DNA of 42,718 bases from an uncultured Prolixibacteraceae bacterium. Its GTDB lineage: Bacteria > Bacteroidota > Bacteroidia > Bacteroidales > Prolixibacteraceae. This document shows, one piece after another, positions 16,944-26,893 of this stretch. The DNA lies in contig CAILJH010000226.1 in assembly GCA_903834475.1 (NCBI GenBank), positions 1-42,718 on the forward strand. The letters run 5' to 3'. The translations under genes were made by a program, and so were the position numbers. The notes beneath the pieces are model-generated. The model saw nothing but the letters and a program-made list of their open reading frames with translations. It did no database searches and had not been told where the DNA came from. Every line of letters starts with the position of its first letter. Position 1 is the first letter of the stretch.

Positions 16944-17015
16944 GGCCCGTTCGTCTAGGGGTTAGGACGCCAGGTTTTCATCCTGGTAGCAGGGGTTCGA
17001 ATCCCCTACGGGCTA
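16944..17015 (+). tRNA. tRNA-Glu (anticodon TTC)
   Basis: A 72-nt cloverleaf: acceptor arm GGCCCGT (16944-16950) with ACGGGCT (17008-17014), one G-U pair at the end; anticodon stem CCAGG/CCTGG around the loop TTTTCAT, giving anticodon TTC; T-arm AGGGG-TTCGAAT-CCCCT. The discriminator base is A, and CCA is not encoded (ACA follows). rpsT begins 33 bases downstream and probably shares the transcript. Confidence 0.97.
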
Positions 17016-17048
17016 CAAATAAATTTTTAACAATTTAGGAACAAAAAG

Positions 17049-17300
17049 ATGGCACATCATAAATCAGCGAAGAAGAGAATCAAACAAGACGAGGTAAAAA
17101 CCGTTCAGAACAAGTACGTAGCAAAAACCATGCGTAATGCCGTAAAAAAATTACGTCTTGAAACTGATAAAGAATTAGTTGCAGCAGCCTTACCAAAAGT
17201 TGTTTCGATGATTGACAAATTGGCCAAAAAGAATGTAATTCATGCGAACAAAGCGGCCAACCTGAAATCTTCATTGGTATTGCACCTGAATAAAATTTAG
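17049..17300 (+). CDS. rpsT: 30S ribosomal protein S20 (bS20)
   Basis: An 83-residue, very basic helical protein that binds 16S rRNA early in small-subunit assembly. The N-terminal MAHHKSAKKRIKQ and the helical-hairpin pattern (AAALPKVVSMIDKLAKKNVIHANKAANLKS) are typical, as is the length. The start ATG is preceded by an A-rich leader without a strong Shine-Dalgarno, as is usual in this phylum. It probably shares the tRNA-Glu promoter. A terminator follows at 17327. Confidence 0.96.
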   Translation: MAHHKSAKKRIKQDEVKTVQNKYVAKTMRNAVKKLRLETDKELVAAALPKVVSMIDKLAKKNVIHANKAANLKSSLVLHLNKI

Positions 17301-17326
17301 GAAAACCCGTTTTTCAAAACATATAG

Positions 17327-17358
17327 AAACCGTCTTATTCGTAAGGCGGTTTTTTTTG
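17327..17358 (+). terminator. Intrinsic terminator of tRNA-Glu/rpsT
   Basis: An 11-bp stem, AAACCGTCTTA (17327-17337) with TAAGGCGGTTT (17342-17352), is closed by a TTCG tetraloop and followed by a run of T residues to about 17357. Confidence 0.9.
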
Positions 17359-17397
17359 CTTGGAATCAACTCTGACTAAAAGTCCTGAAATTCCCAC

Positions 17398-17431
17398 AAA
17401 AAAGCCTCACAGTTTCCTGCAAGGCTTTTTT
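17398..17431. terminator. Bidirectional terminator, mainly for sufD on the minus strand
   Basis: AAAAAAGCCT (17398-17407) pairs with AGGCTTTTTT (17422-17431), with an inner CAG/CTG stem. A/T runs on both sides allow it to work in either direction between rpsT and sufD, which converge. Confidence 0.85.
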
Positions 17432-17455
17432 TATTGAGCTCTATTTTTATGTTTT

Positions 17456-18817
17456 CTATTCTGAAAGCTGATCGTGGAACCTGCTGATTTCACCATTCAG
17501 GCGTTTTTCAATCAGTTCATCAATCCGGTCGCGAAGCGGTTCAAGGTTGATTTTCAGGATGACCTCATGAGCAAAGGCATTCATCAGCATCATACGGGCA
17601 TCTTTCTCTCCAATTCCGCGCGCACGCAGGAAAAACAATGCTTCTTCATTAATCTGACCAACAGTGGCACCATGACTGCATTTTACATCGTCAGCGTCAA
17701 TAATCAGCTGAGGTTTGGTTTGCATCCGGGCTTTGTCAGAGAGCAGCACATTGTTGTTTCGCTGAAAGGCATTCGTTTGCTGGGCATCGCGTGCAACATG
17801 AATCCGGCCGGCAAAAGCACCGGTTGACTCATCATCCAGAATATTTTTATAAATCTGATTGCTCAGGCAATTGGGCGATGAATGTTCGATCAGCGTATTG
17901 TTATCGACATGCTGTTTTTTGTCTGTAAACGAAATTCCGTTCACATTGGCTTCAGCATGTTCACCATTGAAGGTCACTTTGAGGTTATTTCGGATCAGTC
18001 CACCATGCAAACTAACTATGCCGGTTACCAGATTCGAATTGCGCTGTTGCCTGCAAAACGCAGAATTGATGGATGTTGACAGATTATTCAAATTCTGAAT
18101 AGTATAAACATCAACCAGCGCATCTTCTCCGGCGAAAATTTCGGAAACCGTATTGTACAGAATTGAAGATGCAGAAAGGGTAACATCACACACCACAATT
18201 TTAACCTGACTTCCGGCTTCGGCAATAATCAGGTTTCGCTGGGTTGCCATCAGGTTTTCGTCGGAACTAAGCAAATTGATGACCTGAACAGGTTTTTCGA
18301 TGAGAACACCTTTCGGAACGAACAGGAAAAATCCATCTTTTGAAAATGCTGTATTCAGAGCCACAAAAGGATCGTTCGATAATCCTGCCTGACGATTCAG
18401 GTAATTCTGAATCAGTTCAGGTTGTTCATTGGCAATCTGCTCCAGACCTCCCAAAACCACTCCCTTCGGAAGTTCTGCCCCGGGATTGTTTCCGGAATAG
18501 AACCAACCGTTTACCAGAAATACCAGATGTGCATCCAGCTGAGGAATATTTGATTTGAAAACCTCATTCAGGTTAATCAGTCCGGTTTCCCTGACCAACT
18601 CATGCCGATAGTTTTTTTCAAAGGCTGGCTTCAGGTTGGTATATTTATAGTCTTCGCTCCTGAAGTCAGGAATTCCGGCTTGAGCAAAACGTTTGATTGA
18701 AACCTCACGCATCCGGTTGAGGATAGGCGATGAGCCCTGATTCAGTGTTTCCCTTGAATGTTCGAACAGCGAAACCAACTGATCAGCCGGTGTTATTTTT
18801 TCAGAAATGATACTCAT
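17456..18817 (-). CDS. sufD: Fe-S cluster scaffold subunit SufD
   Basis: SufD (453 residues) forms the SufBC2D scaffold complex that builds Fe-S clusters, a pathway favoured under oxidative stress or iron limitation. The C-terminal beta-helix region contains DADDVKCSHGATVGQ, with His382 at the position of the functionally important SufD histidine. The last part (EALFFLRARGIGEKDARMMLMNAFAHEVI) matches the shared SufB/SufD C-terminal helices. The start lies 5 bases after the sufC stop, so translation is likely coupled. It is the last gene of the operon and is followed by a terminator at 17398. SufS and SufE are not in the window. Confidence 0.95.
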   Translation of the reverse strand: MSIISEKITPADQLVSLFEHSRETLNQGSSPILNRMREVSIKRFAQAGIPDFRSEDYKYTNLKPAFEKNYRHELVRETGLINLNEVFKSNIPQLDAHLVFLVNGWFYSGNNPGAELPKGVVLGGLEQIANEQPELIQNYLNRQAGLSNDPFVALNTAFSKDGFFLFVPKGVLIEKPVQVINLLSSDENLMATQRNLIIAEAGSQVKIVVCDVTLSASSILYNTVSEIFAGEDALVDVYTIQNLNNLSTSINSAFCRQQRNSNLVTGIVSLHGGLIRNNLKVTFNGEHAEANVNGISFTDKKQHVDNNTLIEHSSPNCLSNQIYKNILDDESTGAFAGRIHVARDAQQTNAFQRNNNVLLSDKARMQTKPQLIIDADDVKCSHGATVGQINEEALFFLRARGIGEKDARMMLMNAFAHEVILKINLEPLRDRIDELIEKRLNGEISRFHDQLSE

Positions 18818-18822
18818 GGTTT

Positions 18823-19572
18823 TTATTCGTTCCCGTTTTTAATCCAGTCGTAACCTTTTTCTTCCAGTTCAAGTGCCAATTCTTTTCCTCCCGAAAGAAC
18901 AATCTTGCCTTTGTATAAAACATGCACAAAATCCGGAACGATGTAATCGAGCAGGCGCTGGTAGTGAGTTACCAGGATGGTTGCGTTTTCAGGAGTTTTC
19001 AAGGCATTCACGCCTTCAGCCACAATCCTGAGCGCATCGATGTCCAGACCGGAATCGGTTTCGTCCAGAATAGCAAGTTTTGGTTCCAGCATAGCCATCT
19101 GGAAAATTTCATTCTTCTTTTTCTCTCCTCCTGAAAAACCTTCATTCACCGAACGGTTGGTTAATTCGGTGTCCAGGTGAAGCATTTCTTTCTTGGCACG
19201 CAGGAGTTTCAGAAACTCACCGGCCGTCAATGGAGCTAATCCTTTGAATTTACGGTGTTCATTGACTGAAGCTTTCAGGAAATTGACCATCGGTACTCCC
19301 GGAATTTCAACCGGATACTGAAAACTCAGGAAAATTCCGCTGCGTGAGCGGACTTCAGGAGAAAGTTCGAGCAAATCCTGTCCAAGGAAAGTGACTTCAC
19401 CTTCCAGTATTTCGTAATCAGCCTTTCCGGCCAGAATATTGGCCAAGGTACTTTTCCCGGAACCATTTGGTCCCATGATGGCATGTACTTCGCCGGCTTT
19501 CACTTCCAGGTTAATCCCTTTCAGTATCTCTTTGCCTTCAACCGAGGCACGTAAGTTCTTTATTGATAACAT
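18823..19572 (-). CDS. sufC: Fe-S assembly ABC ATPase SufC
   Basis: A soluble ABC-type ATPase of 249 residues that drives conformational change in SufBCD. Seen are Walker A GPNGSGKST (34-42), signature FSGGE (146-150) in NEGFSGGEKKKNE, Walker B LAILDE (167-172) and the SufC-typical ETDSGLDIDAL. The start ATG complement is at 19570-19572. It lies in the middle of the sufBCD operon. Upstream, a 129-base gap to sufB carries a pair of inverted GC-rich hairpins. Confidence 0.97.
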   Translation of the reverse strand: MLSIKNLRASVEGKEILKGINLEVKAGEVHAIMGPNGSGKSTLANILAGKADYEILEGEVTFLGQDLLELSPEVRSRSGIFLSFQYPVEIPGVPMVNFLKASVNEHRKFKGLAPLTAGEFLKLLRAKKEMLHLDTELTNRSVNEGFSGGEKKKNEIFQMAMLEPKLAILDETDSGLDIDALRIVAEGVNALKTPENATILVTHYQRLLDYIVPDFVHVLYKGKIVLSGGKELALELEEKGYDWIKNGNE

Positions 19573-19585
19573 TGAAAATAATTTA

Positions 19586-19697
19586 GCTTCAGCCCCCTCT
19601 AATTCCCCCGAAGGGGGAGGACTGGCTGTATTGTAATTAATTAAGTATTCTCTTCTTTCTTCAAAAAGCCTCCCCTTCGGGGAAGTTGGTGGGGCTT
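19586..19697. repeat. Inverted pair of GC-rich hairpins between sufB and sufC (BIME-like)
   Basis: Unit 1 (19586-19620) holds the hairpin CCCCC-GAA-GGGGG. Unit 2 (about 19669-19697) holds CCCC-TTC-GGGG. The reverse complement of unit 2 aligns with unit 1 as GCCCC...TTCCCC-GAAGGGG-AGG, so the two units are inverted copies of one ~30-base sequence around an AT-rich centre. This is the architecture of bacterial interspersed mosaic elements. The pair sits inside the suf transcript, where it may protect or terminate the mRNA. Confidence 0.7.
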
Positions 19698-19701
19698 CTT
19701 T

Positions 19702-21147
19702 TTACCCGACGCTGCCTTCCAGACTAATTTGAAGCAATTTCTGCGCTTCAACGGCAAATTCCATCGGGAGTTTATTCAGCACTTCGCGGGCGTATCCATT
19801 CACAATCATTCCGATGGCATCTTCGGTGGAAATACCTCGCTGGTTGCAGTAAAAAATCTGGTCCTCTCCGATTTTAGAAGTCGTGGCTTCATGCTCGACA
19901 ATCGACGATTTATTGCCCACTTCGATGTATGGAAAAGTATGTGCACCGCAGGTTGATCCCAACAGAAGTGAATCGCACTGCGAAAAGTTGCGCGAATTAA
20001 TTGCACCCGGCATCACTTTAACCAGTCCGCGATACGAATTATCGCTCTTTCCGGCAGAAATACCTTTGGATACGATCGTGCTTTTGGTGTTTTTGCCAAT
20101 GTGAATCATCTTGGTTCCGGTATCGGCCTGCTGATGGTGATTGGTCAATGCCACCGAATTAAACTCGCCCACCGAATTGTCGCCGATCAGCACACAACTT
20201 GGATATTTCCAGGTAATTGCTGAACCGGTTTCAACCTGAGTCCAGCTGATTTTAGATGAAACGCCACGGCAAATTCCGCGCTTGGTCACAAAATTATAAA
20301 TTCCACCCAATCCGTTTTTATCGCCCGGGTACCAGTTCTGAACCGTTGAATATTTCACTTCAGCCCGATCCATGGCGATGATTTCGACTACCGCCGCGTG
20401 TAACTGATTTTCATCGCGTTTCGGAGCGGTACAACCTTCGAGATAACTGACATAGCTGTCATCTTCAGCAATGATCAGGGTGCGTTCAAATTGTCCGGTT
20501 CCGGCGGTATTGATTCGGAAATAGGTTGAAAGTTCCATCGGACAGCGAACTCCTTTGGGAATAAAGCAGAACGATCCGTCAGAAAATACGGCGGAATTCA
20601 GTGCAGCAAAGAAATTGTCGGTCGTTGGAACTGCCATTCCCAGGTATTTTTTAATCAGTTCCGGATGTTCCTGCAAGGCATCGCTGAATGAGCAGAAGAT
20701 AATTCCTTTTTCGGCAAGTACCTTTTTGAATGTTGTCGTTACCGAAACACTGTCCATCACCACATCAACGGCCACTCCGGCCAGATGTTTCTGCTCTTCA
20801 ATAGGTATTCCAAGCTTTTTAAACGTTTCAATCAACTCCGGATCAACTTCATCCAGACTTTGATACTTGGGGCTGGTTCGCGGGGCCGCATAATAAATGG
20901 TTTCCTGAAAATCGATGGGCGGTATTTTTAAATGTGCCCAATCCGGAGTTTTCATTTTCAGCCATTCGCGGTATGCTTTTAACCTGAATTCAAGCATAAA
21001 TTCAGGCTCCTTTTTTTTGAACGAAATCAACCGGACGACATCTTCGCTCAGTCCTTTAGGAATTACGTCGGTATCAATATCGGTCACAAAACCATATTGA
21101 TATTCCTGTGTCGTTATATCGTTTAATAATTTATCCTGATCTTCCAT
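19702..21147 (-). CDS. sufB: Fe-S cluster scaffold subunit SufB
   Basis: SufB (481 residues) is the main subunit on which Fe-S clusters are assembled in SufBC2D. Seen are the N-terminal [21 protein letters not shown], central [18 protein letters not shown], and [18 protein letters not shown], with Cys391 at the position of the essential SufB cysteine. The C-terminal block [27 protein letters not shown] is typical. It is the first gene of the operon. A -7 promoter element on the minus strand is at 21220-21227. A palindromic element separates it from sufC. Confidence 0.97.
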   Translation of the reverse strand: MEDQDKLLNDITTQEYQYGFVTDIDTDVIPKGLSEDVVRLISFKKKEPEFMLEFRLKAYREWLKMKTPDWAHLKIPPIDFQETIYYAAPRTSPKYQSLDEVDPELIETFKKLGIPIEEQKHLAGVAVDVVMDSVSVTTTFKKVLAEKGIIFCSFSDALQEHPELIKKYLGMAVPTTDNFFAALNSAVFSDGSFCFIPKGVRCPMELSTYFRINTAGTGQFERTLIIAEDDSYVSYLEGCTAPKRDENQLHAAVVEIIAMDRAEVKYSTVQNWYPGDKNGLGGIYNFVTKRGICRGVSSKISWTQVETGSAITWKYPSCVLIGDNSVGEFNSVALTNHHQQADTGTKMIHIGKNTKSTIVSKGISAGKSDNSYRGLVKVMPGAINSRNFSQCDSLLLGSTCGAHTFPYIEVGNKSSIVEHEATTSKIGEDQIFYCNQRGISTEDAIGMIVNGYAREVLNKLPMEFAVEAQKLLQISLEGSVG

Positions 21148-21215
21148 ATCTCACCGTTTTCTTTCTACTGTTTACAGCCTTATTAACAAACTTGATTACA
21201 GACTGTTTAAAATAA

Positions 21216-21247
21216 ATTGCAAAGATAAGGAAGTAAAGCTATTTTTG
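21216..21247 (+). promoter_or_regulatory. thiL promoter, interleaved with the suf promoter
   Basis: ATTG (21216-21219), a 20-base spacer and TATTTTTG (21240-21247) give a near-consensus -33/-7 pair, 58 bases upstream of the thiL ATG. Confidence 0.5.
21220..21227 (-). promoter_or_regulatory. -7 promoter element of sufBCD
   Basis: On the minus strand these bases read TATCTTTG (TAnnTTTG), 73 bases before the sufB start. An imperfect -33 (TTTC) is at 21250-21253, 22 bases away. The element lies inside the spacer of the divergent thiL promoter. Confidence 0.5.
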
Positions 21248-21305
21248 TCGAAAGTTTGAAGCCAATAAATACCTTCAAGTCTTATTTATTAAAATAACCG
21301 ATAAA

Positions 21306-22352
21306 ATGAAGCAAACACCACTTTCTGAATTGGGAGAGTTTGGACTAATTACCCGCCTGACTGAAAAAATACAAATTAAAAATACAAGTACGATTGTTGG
21401 AGTTGGAGACGACGCTGCTGTTTTGAGTTTTCCGAACCATAAAATTGTTGTAACCACCGACCTTTTAACCGAAGGAATCCATTTCAACCTGATGTATGTT
21501 CCCCTGAAACATCTGGGCTACAAGGCGGTGGTGGTGAACCTTTCGGATGTTTACGCAATGAATGCCATCCCACGGCAAATTACCGTTTCAATAGCCATTT
21601 CATCGAAGTTTTCACTCGAAGCTGTCGAAGAACTTTATTCAGGAATACATCTTGCCTGCGAAAAATACGGAGTCGACCTGATTGGTGGTGACACGACCAG
21701 CTCGCTCACCGGGCTGACTATCAGTGTTACCGCTATTGGTGAAGCCAGTGAAGACGAATTGGTTTACCGCAGTGGAGCTAAAATTGGTGATTTGGTTTGT
21801 GTCTCCGGCGATTTGGGCGGTGCTTATATGGGACTTCAGTTGCTTGAGCGCGAAAATGAAGTGTTTAAAGTAAATCCTCACCAGAAACCACAATTCGAAG
21901 GATACGATTACATTTTGGAACGTCAGTTGAAACCCGAAGCGCGGGCCGATTTTAAAGAATTAATGAAAACACTGAATATTCAGCCTACTTCGATGATCGA
22001 TATTTCTGACGGACTTTCGTCGGAAGTGCTGCATTTGTGCAAAGCTTCGAAGGTTGGCTGCAATATTTATGAAGAAAAGATACCGCTGGATAGTCAGACC
22101 AAAGAGTTTGCTGAAGAACTCAGCATCAATCCGCTGGTGGCGGCTCTCAATGGAGGCGAAGATTATGAGCTACTTTTTACTGTTCCGCTTGCCAGTTTTG
22201 ACGTGATTAAAAAAGAGTTCGATATTACCGTCATCGGCCACATCACTGCCGAAAGCGAAGGAGCAAATCTGATCACCACCGGCGGTTCAGTTATCCCATT
22301 ACAGGCTCAGGGCTGGAATCCACTGATGAATGACAGTCAGGAAAGAGAATAA
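21306..22352 (+). CDS. thiL: Thiamine-monophosphate kinase
   Basis: ThiL phosphorylates thiamine monophosphate with ATP to the active cofactor thiamine diphosphate. The protein has 348 residues of the AIR-synthase/ThiL fold. Seen are the N-terminal GEFGLITRLTEK, the metal-binding VGVGDDAAVL, VTTDLLTEGIHF, LSDVYAMNAIPRQ, GGDTTSS, MIDISDGLSSEVLHLC and the late GGEDYELLF. Length is normal. It is transcribed divergently from suf and has a terminator at 22448. No other thiamine gene is nearby. Confidence 0.95.
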   Translation: MKQTPLSELGEFGLITRLTEKIQIKNTSTIVGVGDDAAVLSFPNHKIVVTTDLLTEGIHFNLMYVPLKHLGYKAVVVNLSDVYAMNAIPRQITVSIAISSKFSLEAVEELYSGIHLACEKYGVDLIGGDTTSSLTGLTISVTAIGEASEDELVYRSGAKIGDLVCVSGDLGGAYMGLQLLERENEVFKVNPHQKPQFEGYDYILERQLKPEARADFKELMKTLNIQPTSMIDISDGLSSEVLHLCKASKVGCNIYEEKIPLDSQTKEFAEELSINPLVAALNGGEDYELLFTVPLASFDVIKKEFDITVIGHITAESEGANLITTGGSVIPLQAQGWNPLMNDSQERE

Positions 22353-22447
22353 AGGAAAAAGAAAATTTGAAAATGAAGACGCGTAGATTTTAAACTTCGT
22401 TTTCTATAGTTGCGATGCATAGCGTCAACCCTGAATTATCAAAAACG

Positions 22448-22472
22448 AAAAAGGAGCGGGTTGCTCCTTTTT
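22448..22472. terminator. Bidirectional terminator between thiL and the secreted protein gene
   Basis: A perfect 10-bp stem, AAAAAGGAGC / GCTCCTTTTT, with a 5-base loop GGGTT. A and T runs flank it on both sides and the two genes converge on it. Confidence 0.9.
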
Positions 22473-22581
22473 CTGCGGTTAAAAAACAAATACTAATCTA
22501 TGGTAAAAGTCAAGTTCGTTGGTAAATATCTTGGAGATTAACGTTTAATAATCAAATACATAGACTCTAAACTTAACGAAT

Positions 22582-23370
22582 TTATTTTATTGTCATTTCC
22601 AGTTTGGCAAGTTTTACTTCCTTCCATTCTCTTGTCTTCAAACCTTCTTTTACAGCAAGTTGAGTGGTTAAATTCATGTCACCACCGGAACCTTCCATAA
22701 AGTCGGCCAATTGCCCGGCATCCTTATACATACTAAAAGTAATGTGCGAACCATAGGCCATAGTCCCTGCCGGAAAAATAGACCGAAGCAATCCCCAGGT
22801 TCCTTTTTTACCCTTGTCTACCATATCCTGATGCCATGGTTTGAATATTTCTGATTCCACATTTTCATAACTGTCGTCCAATTGTTTCATGATATCCAGA
22901 GTAGCCAGAGTTCCCACTTTCATTTGAAAGTCATCTTTTGTTCGGTCGACTTCCTGAAAAAGTACCTGATTGGCCATATCTCTGGATTTAGCTGTTTTAT
23001 CCATCATCGCATTCAATTCTTTATCGGTCATTTTAGGGTAGGCTTTTTTCGCATAAGCCATCACGTCCAATGAGCCAATGGCCTGCAACATATCTTTCAG
23101 GCTTGGGAAAAGTGTAACAGTCAAATATTGTGATCCTTGTTTTGTTCCGGAAGGAGTTAAAGACCACAAATCCCAACCAAGAATTGATTTGTCTGCTACA
23201 CGTTGCTGGTGTATTCCTGACCAAAAAGTTTCAACTGCCCAATAATCTGAACCTTGTTCATCGTTGACCTGCATAAATTCAAATAATAAATACAAGGATT
23301 TTGACTTCTCCTGAGCTTTAACACTAACAGTCATTAAAATGACAAAGCCTAATACAAATAGTTTTTTCAT
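22582..23370 (-). CDS. Secreted protein with two tandem ferredoxin-like (dimeric alpha/beta barrel type) repeats
   Basis: A signal peptide (MKKLFVLGFVILMTVSVKAQ) indicates export, probably to the periplasm. The 262-residue protein shows an internal duplication. WSGIHQQRVADKSILGWDLW followed by PSGT in the first half matches FKPWHQDMVDKGKKGTWGLL followed by PAGT in the second, and both continue into beta-rich segments (QYLTVTLF and SHITFSMY). This resembles NIPSNAP/ABM-like dimeric alpha/beta barrel domains. The function is unknown and no catalytic residue can be named. It stands alone between a bidirectional terminator and a long non-coding gap. Confidence 0.7.
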   Translation of the reverse strand: MKKLFVLGFVILMTVSVKAQEKSKSLYLLFEFMQVNDEQGSDYWAVETFWSGIHQQRVADKSILGWDLWSLTPSGTKQGSQYLTVTLFPSLKDMLQAIGSLDVMAYAKKAYPKMTDKELNAMMDKTAKSRDMANQVLFQEVDRTKDDFQMKVGTLATLDIMKQLDDSYENVESEIFKPWHQDMVDKGKKGTWGLLRSIFPAGTMAYGSHITFSMYKDAGQLADFMEGSGGDMNLTTQLAVKEGLKTREWKEVKLAKLEMTIK

Positions 23371-23832
23371 AGTGATAAATTAAATTTATAAATTAGAAAT
23401 GACAACCTTAAAATGAAACAGTCCGGTTAGGTCAGGACCAGTTTTATCGTATGTTTTAGGAATAACATGCTAACCATTTTTCATGAACCACAAAAGCCGC
23501 CTACACTATTTATATCCTCTTCATCCTGTTCTTACGAAACAAACTATTAAATGTTCGCATAATAAGACCTTTTTATCTGTTATTAACAACTATTAAGAAT
23601 ATTCTTAAATGCGTTATTCAGAAACACACACTATATCAAAGCATTGTATTTTATCTGTGCGCTAATTAAATTTGAAAATATTACGGAGAAGAAGAATATT
23701 GCTTCCAGGCACCCAAACAATATCAGATGATTTTTCGGGAAGGAGGTCGTGTGTGAACATGAAGTTGCAGCCTGAGCATCTTAGGTTTGGTTTACGAGCC
23801 TGCGTATTAGTGAACTTGCCGAACTGCCGAAG
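23371..23832. other. 462-base gap without a recognisable gene
   Basis: This AT-rich stretch lies between two minus-strand genes. It must contain the promoter of the secreted-protein gene, but no clear TAnnTTTG element with a -33 partner was found. A 25-codon frame (23759-23836, +) follows an AGGAGG at 23741, and is judged not to be a gene. No tRNA, terminator or repeat was recognised. Confidence 0.5.
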
Positions 23833-24816
23833 TTAAAACTCCCTTTTTACCCAGTCGATCATGCGGTCTTCAGGGATTTCGTTCATGCAGCGGAAATGTT
23901 TCTTTGGACATTCGTGATAGCCGAGTTTGGAACATGGACGACACGATAAACCTTTTACTTCCAAAATTTGTGATCCTTCACCGGGCAAATAAGGAAACAT
24001 TCCTAGTTCGGGTGAAGTATTTCCCCAAACAGATAGTATTTTTTTGTGAAAGGCGGCTGCAATATGCATCAGGCCGGTATCATTTGCAATAACAAGCTGT
24101 GCATTCTTTACCAGCGAAGCGGACTGATTAATGCTAAGTTTCCCGGTAAAATCCAACACATTTCCGGTTTTCCATTCCAGAATGCGGTCTGCTAATGCTC
24201 GTTCACTTTTCCCTCCCAGCAAAATAAACGGAAGCTGTGTTTCAGAAATTAACCGTTGATATTTTTCGGCTGGCATCCGTTTGGTTGCATAGGTTCCGGC
24301 TAAAACCAGAGCGATATAACCATTCCTGAAAGTTTCAGGCAGATCAACGAGTGGAAATTCATCTTCCGGAGGAATAAAATAATCCAAACCTCTTCCATCA
24401 TCCACAATCCTGAAAGATTTCAAGGTCTCGAGGTTACGGTCGACAATGTGACCTTCAGGCATATAATTTAACTTGAAACGGGTATAAAGCCATTTACGAA
24501 TGTTTAGTTTATTGAAAGTATGGCACCGGGTTTTTAGTCCGATTTTAATACGAAGACTCCGAAGGTTGTTATGCAAGTCGATAATGAAATCGAATTTCTC
24601 TTCCTTTAATTTGCGAAGGACATCAGGGAGCGAATCCTCAAATAGATGAATCCGATCGATGTATGGATTGGCCTGGATGAGATCAAAATTTCGCTTCTTG
24701 GTCAGGAAATGAACTTCAGCCTCCGGAAATTGATTTTTCAGGCAGCGGATAACAGGCGATGTAAGTACAATGTCGCCAATGGAACTGAAACGAATGATGA
24801 GGAATTTTGTCTTCAA
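23833..24816 (-). CDS. Glycosyltransferase family 9 (ADP-heptose:LPS heptosyltransferase-like)
   Basis: This 327-residue cytoplasmic GT-B enzyme resembles WaaC/WaaF/WaaQ, which add heptose to the lipopolysaccharide core at the inner face of the inner membrane. Seen are the N-terminal IRFSSIGDIVLTSPVIRCLK, FDFIIDLHNNLRS, FILLGGKSE and the nucleotide-sugar block LVIANDTGLMHIAAA. A Cys-rich C-terminus (GLSCRPCSKLGYHECPKKHFRC) is common in Bacteroidota members. The only suitable start is TTG at 24814-24816, because IRFSSIGD must be included. This TTG lies in the T-rich tail of the atpC terminator (24822-24852), leaving almost no leader. The exact sugar is unknown. Confidence 0.88.
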   Translation of the reverse strand: MKTKFLIIRFSSIGDIVLTSPVIRCLKNQFPEAEVHFLTKKRNFDLIQANPYIDRIHLFEDSLPDVLRKLKEEKFDFIIDLHNNLRSLRIKIGLKTRCHTFNKLNIRKWLYTRFKLNYMPEGHIVDRNLETLKSFRIVDDGRGLDYFIPPEDEFPLVDLPETFRNGYIALVLAGTYATKRMPAEKYQRLISETQLPFILLGGKSERALADRILEWKTGNVLDFTGKLSINQSASLVKNAQLVIANDTGLMHIAAAFHKKILSVWGNTSPELGMFPYLPGEGSQILEVKGLSCRPCSKLGYHECPKKHFRCMNEIPEDRMIDWVKREF

Positions 24817-24821
24817 AATAA

Positions 24822-24852
24822 AAACCCTGAAGTGAATAGGACTTCAGGGTTT
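24822..24852 (-). terminator. Intrinsic terminator of atpD-atpC
   Basis: A perfect 12-bp stem, AAACCCTGAAGT / ACTTCAGGGTTT, has a 7-base loop. On the minus strand it is followed by TTATTTTG, giving a T-rich tail. The tail runs into the TTG start of the glycosyltransferase gene. Confidence 0.88.
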
Positions 24853-24881
24853 AAATATAATCAGTTTATTGCTTCAGTAGT

Positions 24882-25124
24882 CTATACCGATTCGGCAAGT
24901 ACAATTATTTTGTTGTCTTTATTCTCAGCAACACCACCATCCACCTCGAAAAAGAGTTCATTCCCATTTTCTTCCACAACCTTGATCGTTCCTTTTTCAA
25001 GGGTTGAAATAATCGGGGCATGGTTTTTCAAGAGTTCGAATGTGCCTTTCGTGCCGGGCAGCTTTACCAGCTTTACCTTGCCGGAGTATATTTTTTTATC
25101 GGGTGTCAGGATTTCAAGTACCAT
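24882..25124 (-). CDS. atpC: F1 ATP synthase epsilon subunit (short form)
   Basis: An 80-residue epsilon subunit, comprising only the N-terminal beta-sandwich domain (LEILTPDKKIYSGKVKLVKLPGTKGTFELLKNHAP). The C-terminal helical hairpin that inhibits ATP hydrolysis in E. coli epsilon (~50 residues) is absent, which is usual in Bacteroidota. It is the second gene after atpD, across a 179-base gap, and is closed by a strong terminator. The other F1Fo genes are not in the window. Confidence 0.92.
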   Translation of the reverse strand: MVLEILTPDKKIYSGKVKLVKLPGTKGTFELLKNHAPIISTLEKGTIKVVEENGNELFFEVDGGVAENKDNKIIVLAESV

Positions 25125-25303
25125 AATTCAACGAGTTTAAGGTCTGTTTTCAAAGTTTTAAGAACTTTAATTTTTCCTCTCATAACAGGAAAAGTCAGAA
25201 GTCATCAGGAAAATTCAAAATCAACATTTTCGAATGACAAATGACTATTTTCTCATGTTGTCAGATTCATTTTTAATTCAATTTTGAACTGGTTTGTGTT
25301 TGA
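25125..25303. other. 179-base atpD-atpC spacer
   Basis: This gap is long for an operon junction. It is AT-rich with low-complexity strings, including AATGACAAATGAC near 25235 that resembles the array at 12191-12217. No hairpin with a T-run, promoter or small gene was seen. Confidence 0.4.
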
Positions 25304-26845
<1,542 letters not shown>

Positions 26846-26893
26846 TTAGATTCCGAAAAATTCACGGTAAATATAGCTTGTTTCCTGATAAAA

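Noticed and set aside
16868-17391. 14-base direct repeat AAAAGTCCTGAAAT at 16868-16881 and 17378-17391 flanking tRNA-Glu and rpsT, considered as attachment sites
   Set aside because: It does not overlap the tRNA 3' end, encloses only housekeeping genes and there is no integrase. It may be a leftover of local duplication or chance.
23759-23836. 25-codon ORF after AGGAGG, and a short SLRISELAEL translation resembling an integrase box
   Set aside because: The ORF is tiny and overlaps the end of the glycosyltransferase gene. The integrase-like string is short, lies in another frame and has no flanking integrase motifs. Both look like chance.
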